From a virus: a stretch of 38,700 bases of DNA. Made by a program: the position numbers and the translations under genes. Under the pieces are notes generated by a model that did no database searches, was not told the origin of the DNA, and was given only the letters and a program-made list of their open reading frames with translations. The stretch covers positions 1 through 38,700 of the IMG/VR virus record IMGVR_UViG_3300009164_000164; one strand, given 5' to 3'. Shown in pieces: positions 34,295 to 38,700 of this stretch. Positions within the stretch are counted from its first letter, which is position 1; the number at the start of each line of letters is the position of its first letter.

Positions 34295-35185
34295 ATGGCT
34301 GTTGATAAGAGCACATGGAATAAGAAAGTTAAGGTATCACAATCTACGATTAATGATATCAAAGGATTGGGAATGGCTAAGGCCCTTAAACTGGCTAAGA
34401 TGAACGCTAAGTCACCGCAGGCTGGTCTTGTTGCTGAATACCAAGAAGCAACACGTCGCCTATACGGAGATAAGCGTTTCGCTGCTGCGACTGGTGCTGC
34501 ACCTAAGAAGGCAGCGGCATCAACTGGAGCCAAGCAAAAGATTTACAATCCAAAGAATGCAAGTTCTGCATCAGCGCCTAAGCAGAAGGTTTATAACCCA
34601 AAGTACGCTAGCAAGCCATCGGCTGCAGCAGCGCCTAAGGCATCAACAAAGTATTCACCAGCACCAATGAAGACTCCTGCAAAGAAGTCAAGCGGTGGTG
34701 GAATCAACAAGGGCACAGCAGCAGCAGTTGCTGGAACAGTGGCAGCAGCAGGACTTCTTCTTGCGAGTCGCGGAAGAGGCGCTTCACTTGCTACCAAACT
34801 TGCTCCTGGACTAATGAAGAATAAGTGGGCGCAAGCAGCACTTACTGGAGAAATCAAGAAGGTTGCTCCAAAGGTTGTATCTAAGGCTGCAACTAAGGCT
34901 TCTTCTGCATCTGTAAAGATTAAAGACACAGCATCAGTGGCAGCAGGAAGAGCCGCTGCCAAGGCAGGCAAGCCAGTATCGCAATCACAGTACGATGCAA
35001 TGGTAGCCGCTGCTAAGGCAAGAGGCGTTTCAACAGTAGCAAAGAAGGCAACAACAACTGCTGCTAAGAAGACTGTTGCTAAGAAGGCCGCTGCTCCTGC
35101 AGCATCAAAGGCAGCATCAAAGGCGAAGGCTGCAGTTACCAAACTATCTGCAGGAAAACGCTGGGATGCTAACACACCTAAGTAA
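34295..35185 (+). CDS. Lys/Ala-rich repetitive protein with hydrophobic segment
   Basis: 296 aa. It contains a duplicated motif (KQKIYNPKNAS near 77 and KQKVYNPKYAS near 94), a hydrophobic Ala-rich stretch (GTAAAVAGTVAAAGLLLASR, about residues 144-163) and a Lys/Ala-rich tail (AAKKTVAKKAAAPAASKAAS). The hydrophobic part might cross or touch a membrane; the rest could coat DNA. Composition resembles histone H1-like and AlgP-like repeats. No family recognised. The end of the basic-protein run. Confidence 0.6.
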   Translation: MAVDKSTWNKKVKVSQSTINDIKGLGMAKALKLAKMNAKSPQAGLVAEYQEATRRLYGDKRFAAATGAAPKKAAASTGAKQKIYNPKNASSASAPKQKVYNPKYASKPSAAAAPKASTKYSPAPMKTPAKKSSGGGINKGTAAAVAGTVAAAGLLLASRGRGASLATKLAPGLMKNKWAQAALTGEIKKVAPKVVSKAATKASSASVKIKDTASVAAGRAAAKAGKPVSQSQYDAMVAAAKARGVSTVAKKATTTAAKKTVAKKAAAPAASKAASKAKAAVTKLSAGKRWDANTPK

Positions 35186-35222
35186 TAAAACCAAATAAAC
35201 AATTTAGAAAGAGGCTAAGGCT

Positions 35223-35492
35223 ATGGCAAGCACCCCTGGTTTATCAATGACCGCTGAACTTAATCGTTTAGCAAATGGTGGCAATTATCCACTGATGACC
35301 GCATTTAAAGCATCGCAGGGTGCTGCCAATGCCTGGGCTGGGACAACTGGCAAGGGTATAATCGCTGCTCTTAACTATAAGGCTGATGTTAATCGTCAAC
35401 CTAATAACTATAAGAATCTTAACGCTATCTGTAATGAGTTAGCATCTACTACTGGACTATCTGCTCTTGCAGCATTGAGGACTATAAATTAA
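35223..35492 (+). CDS. Small structural-region protein
   Basis: 89 aa (MASTPGLSMTAELNRLANGG...), with AAAGAGG about 8 nt upstream. Ala/Asn-rich, helical. A LSMTAELNRLANGGNYP motif also occurs beside tail genes in other environmental phages, in my recollection. Its stop overlaps the next start (TAATG). Function unknown. Confidence 0.6.
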   Translation: MASTPGLSMTAELNRLANGGNYPLMTAFKASQGAANAWAGTTGKGIIAALNYKADVNRQPNNYKNLNAICNELASTTGLSALAALRTIN

Positions 35493-36409
35493 TGCCAAAT
35501 CTTTCCGATATGATTGATGAAGTACTCATCAACCTTGCAGGTTATACATACCAGCAGGATAGAGCAACCTATATTACTCAGAATCTAACTGACGCTGCAT
35601 CAACAATTGCTGCGCCAGTTGTTCTACAATTAGCCTCAACCGATAACATCGGTAAGGGAGCAATTGAGATTGACGAAGAACTTATCTGGTTGGACTCATT
35701 TGACCGTGTATCTAATACAGCCACAGTTCCGCCTTGGGGTCGTGGTTACCTAGGTACAGGAAGAGATGCACACACTGCTGGAACAAAGGTTACAATTACT
35801 CCAACCTTCCCTCGCTACGTTGTAAAGAAGGCAATCAATGATACTATTGCTGCCTTTGGTTCAACTATTTTTGCAGTCAAAACAACAACATTTGAGTTCA
35901 ATGCAGCACAGACAACTTATGCATTCAACAACTTAAACATCATGAACATCATGTCAATCATGTGGCAGGACATTGGACCTTCTCAGGAATGGTTCCCAGT
36001 TCGCCATTGGTCATGGGATTCGCTTGCATCAAACACAGCATTTGGTGCTGGAGCACAGACTGTCACAATTGGTGACTATGTTCAGCCAGGTCGTACTATC
36101 AAAGTTGTTTATTCAACAGACCCAGTACCATTTACAGTAAACACACAAGACTATTCAACACAAACTGGTCTGCCAAATTCCACACGGGACGTAGTAATTC
36201 TCGGCGCAGCATATCGTCTTCTTACATATCTAGACCCAGCACGTGCAGCACAGGTTAGCCCACAAGCCGATGAGACAGATAACAAGCGTCCATACGGTGC
36301 TAGCCAGTCGGCAACTAAGCAACTTTATGCTCTTTATCAGCAACGCCTTAATGAAGAGACAGCAAGACAGCAATCCCAATATCCAATTCGCGTCCACTAC
36401 AGCCGATAG
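35492..36409 (+). CDS. Tail adaptor / head-tail connector candidate
   Basis: 305 aa. The N-terminal helix (MPNLSDMIDEVLINLAGYTY) is followed by a beta barrel-like segment (IEIDEELIWLDSFD...PWGRGYLGTGRDAHTAGTKVTIT), and helices that contact the portal may follow (KKAINDTIAAFGSTIF). The size, beta/alpha mix and location just before the fibre are as in podoviral head-tail adaptors and gp11-like gatekeepers. The GRGYLGT...H-x-x-G-T-x-V segment is a fold motif often seen in phage tail proteins. No enzyme motif. The function is inferred. Confidence 0.55.
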   Translation: MPNLSDMIDEVLINLAGYTYQQDRATYITQNLTDAASTIAAPVVLQLASTDNIGKGAIEIDEELIWLDSFDRVSNTATVPPWGRGYLGTGRDAHTAGTKVTITPTFPRYVVKKAINDTIAAFGSTIFAVKTTTFEFNAAQTTYAFNNLNIMNIMSIMWQDIGPSQEWFPVRHWSWDSLASNTAFGAGAQTVTIGDYVQPGRTIKVVYSTDPVPFTVNTQDYSTQTGLPNSTRDVVILGAAYRLLTYLDPARAAQVSPQADETDNKRPYGASQSATKQLYALYQQRLNEETARQQSQYPIRVHYSR

Positions 36410-36417
36410 GTAGATAA

Positions 36418-38700
36418 ATGACAACAAGAAAATACTCATCCCGTTCCCAGCAAACTACTCTAGCAGCAGGCATTACAGATACGGCAACAACCGCTACTGT
36501 AGTATCAGGCTCAGCGTTGCGTGGTGGAGCAGACATCCCTGCTGGCACAACATTTACCGCTGTTATCGACCCAGATACAGCGCTTGAAGAAATTGTAGAT
36601 GTTACCGCCGTTGCCACAAACGTACTAACAATTGTACGTGGTATTGAAAACGCTGGTACAGGACAGGCTCACTCTGCTGGTGCAGCAATTCGCCACATGG
36701 CAATTGGCCGCGACTTCCGCGAAGCCAACCTACACATCGAAGCAACTGGTGCATACAACGATGGCACTATCACTCACCCTATGCATGGTATTGCATCAGG
36801 TGAAGGCAACGTAGTAGGTACATCAAAGACTCAAACTCTTACCAATAAGACACTAACTGCCCCAGTAATTACAACGCCTACGATTACAAGCCTCACCCTT
36901 GGTGATGGAAACATTGTATTTGAAGGTGCTACTCCAGATGCTTTTGAAACAACTCTTACGGTTGCAGACCCTACGGCTGACCGTACAGTAACTATTCCAG
37001 ATGCTACAACAACTCTGGTGGGAACTGATACAACTCAAACAATTACTAATAAGACTTTAACAAGCCCAACTATTACTGGTACTGGTGCTATTGCAGGAAC
37101 ATTTACAGGTAACCTTACTGGTAACGTAACAGGTAACCTTACAGGCAATGTGACAGGCAATGTAACTGGTTCTTCTGGTTCTACTACAGGTAACGCAGCC
37201 ACAGCCACAGCCCTTGCTGCAGGTCGCACAATTAGCCTTGCAGGAGATGTAAGCGGTACTTCTGCATCATTCGATGGAACTGCTAACGCTTCCATTACAG
37301 TAGCCATTGGTGCTAACACCATTATAGATGCTGACATTAATGCTTCTGCTGCTATCACAGCAACAAAGATTGCTGGAACTGCTGTAACTCAATCAGATAC
37401 TGGAACAGTTACAAGCACAATGATTGCCAATGGAACTATTGTTAACGCTGATATAAATTCCGCTGCAGCAATAGACAAAACAAAGATTAGCGGCACAGCC
37501 GTAACGGTGGCAGATACAGGAACTGTTACTAGCGCAATGATTGCTAACGGAACCATTGTAGATGCTGACATTGATAACTCTGCTGCTATTGCTCGCACCA
37601 AGATTGCTAACCCAACCGCAGATGTATCTAACGGTGGTTTCAAAATTACAAGTCTTGGAACACCAACATTAAGCACTGATGCGGCAACAAAGGCATACGC
37701 CGATTTGATGATTCCTTTGACTCAAAAGGGAGCAGCAAATGGAGTCGCGTCACTTGGTGCAGATGGTAAGTTGACAACTGCTCAGATTCCAGACGTTACC
37801 ATTACTGATACATTTGTTGTCTCCACACAGTCCGCAATGCTTGCTCTTACTGCTCAAACTGGAGATGTTGCAGTACGAACAGATGTTAATAAAACCTTTA
37901 TCCTGACAGCAACTCCAGCATCTACGCTTGGAAACTGGCAGGAACTACTTACACCAACTGACTCAGTTCTATCGGTTGATGGATTAACTGGAGCAGTAAA
38001 TCTTTCGTCAACGTATGCAACAGTAGCAAACGCAGCCAATAAGTTGCCTCTTGCTGGTGGCACGATGTCAGGCGCTATCGCAATGGGTTCTAATAAGATT
38101 ACAGGTCTTGGAACTCCTACAGTTAGTACAGATGCGTCTACCAAGGCTTACGCTGACACTATGCTTCCACTTGCTGGTGGAACAATGTCGGGTGCTATTG
38201 CTATGGGAACCAACAAGATTACTGGTGTTGGCAACCCTACCAATGCACAAGATGTAGTAACCAAGAACTATCTTGATACAACAGTCATAGCGCCAACCAA
38301 TCTAACTGGTCCAATTACCTCTGTGGGCGCAGCAACATCTATTGCATCACAGACTGGTACTGGTACTAAATTTGTAGTAGATAATACCCCAACACTTATA
38401 ACTCCAGTGCTCGGTGTGGCTACTGCTACATCTATCAATGGAACAACTATTCCATCTAGCAAGACTCTTGTGGCTACCGACTCTACAACTTATGTAGTGC
38501 CAAGTCAAACTGGCAACTCAGGCAAGTATCTTAGTACAAATGGAACAACCTCATCTTGGCAGTCGGTTGAAAGTCCAGTTTCTGTTTACTATCCTGGCGG
38601 GGTTGCAGGCGCTCAAACTGCGGCAATTAGTGCAACCGCTGGTGCCTATAACTACACATCTAACGGTACTGGGATTATTGCAATTCTAGGTGGAACAACA
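36418..38700 (+). CDS. Tail fibre, 3' truncated
   Basis: The frame runs 761 codons to the right edge without a stop. Residues 1-120 form the probable virion-attachment part. Then come repeats typical of trimeric fibre shafts: TGNLTGNVTGNLTGNVTGN (about 222-242), three copies of a 39-aa repeat of the form GTIVNADINSAAAIDKTKI...GTVTSAMIAN (DNA about 37309-37614), and two copies of PLAGGTMSGAIAMGSNKITG followed by a TSTDASTKAYAD-type segment (about 38045-38235). The repeat family (D-A-D-I-N-x-S-A-A-I, PLAGGTMSG) is known in fibres of marine and freshwater phages. It should bind the host surface. The C-terminal receptor-binding part lies outside the window. Confidence 0.82.
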   Translation, partial: MTTRKYSSRSQQTTLAAGITDTATTATVVSGSALRGGADIPAGTTFTAVIDPDTALEEIVDVTAVATNVLTIVRGIENAGTGQAHSAGAAIRHMAIGRDFREANLHIEATGAYNDGTITHPMHGIASGEGNVVGTSKTQTLTNKTLTAPVITTPTITSLTLGDGNIVFEGATPDAFETTLTVADPTADRTVTIPDATTTLVGTDTTQTITNKTLTSPTITGTGAIAGTFTGNLTGNVTGNLTGNVTGNVTGSSGSTTGNAATATALAAGRTISLAGDVSGTSASFDGTANASITVAIGANTIIDADINASAAITATKIAGTAVTQSDTGTVTSTMIANGTIVNADINSAAAIDKTKISGTAVTVADTGTVTSAMIANGTIVDADIDNSAAIARTKIANPTADVSNGGFKITSLGTPTLSTDAATKAYADLMIPLTQKGAANGVASLGADGKLTTAQIPDVTITDTFVVSTQSAMLALTAQTGDVAVRTDVNKTFILTATPASTLGNWQELLTPTDSVLSVDGLTGAVNLSSTYATVANAANKLPLAGGTMSGAIAMGSNKITGLGTPTVSTDASTKAYADTMLPLAGGTMSGAIAMGTNKITGVGNPTNAQDVVTKNYLDTTVIAPTNLTGPITSVGAATSIASQTGTGTKFVVDNTPTLITPVLGVATATSINGTTIPSSKTLVATDSTTYVVPSQTGNSGKYLSTNGTTSSWQSVESPVSVYYPGGVAGAQTAAISATAGAYNYTSNGTGIIAILGGTT

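Noticed and set aside
1-38700. Lysogeny module (integrase, attachment site, CI-type repressor)
   Set aside because: No integrase or excisionase motif was found; the palindromes alone do not show lysogeny.

Overview
The window looks like most of the genome of a tailed phage of an actinobacterium, probably a low- to mid-GC freshwater-type host. The host call rests on a WhiB-family Fe-S regulator (11515-11874, minus), a protein family confined to Actinobacteria and their phages, on replication genes that resemble those of mycobacteriophages, and on a candidate leaderless promoter-start arrangement. Virion genes look podoviral: there is no tape measure, major tail tube or sheath gene. Instead there is a 1669-aa internal or ejection-type protein, a LysM protein, an N4-gp56-like capsid and beta-rich tail proteins. 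No integrase, tRNA gene, DNA polymerase or RNA polymerase was seen.

Layout. 1-4209 (+): the end of a fibre-like protein cut by the window edge, a large tail protein, and a lysis cassette (small membrane protein, M15 peptidase, holin) closed by a terminator. 4304-4459 (-): one small membrane protein. 4625-10406 (+): replication and nucleotide genes, in order a Cas4/RecB-like nuclease split over two frames, a zinc-ribbon protein, a RecA-fold ATPase, a resolvase-like nuclease, a primase split over two frames, an Nmad1/DUF1599-like protein, an HNH-like protein, a metallophosphoesterase and a sigma-like HTH protein. 10411-16768 (-): an accessory block of many tiny, translationally coupled genes plus a nuclease, an FmdB zinc ribbon, a lytic transglycosylase, WhiB, a class II glutamine amidotransferase and an amidoligase. 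16769-17506: a non-coding region rich in palindromes. 17507-38700 (+): packaging and virion genes: terminase, portal, proteasome-like protease, internal proteins, scaffold-like protein, capsid, a run of lysine/alanine-rich basic proteins, a tail adaptor candidate and a fibre gene that runs off the right edge.

The most unusual part is the minus-strand accessory block. It carries eight copies of a palindrome (TTCGGTTAACCGAA and two one-base variants), usually just upstream of start codons. It also carries a second dispersed motif (GTTTGTGTCGG) and three good sigma-70-like promoters with exact 17-bp spacers, each followed by a hairpin and a palindrome in the 5' leader. This looks like a phage-specific regulon. 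Two of the genes next to palindromes form an amidotransferase/amidoligase pair that could build or modify an amide-linked product such as a peptide or cell-wall component. The other standout is a proteasome beta/HslV-like Thr-protease between portal and capsid, where a prohead protease is expected.

Gene order (fibre at the right edge; fibre, tail and lysis genes at the left edge) suggests a circular or circularly permuted genome opened within or near the fibre genes. The two ends do not join in frame, so some sequence may be missing.
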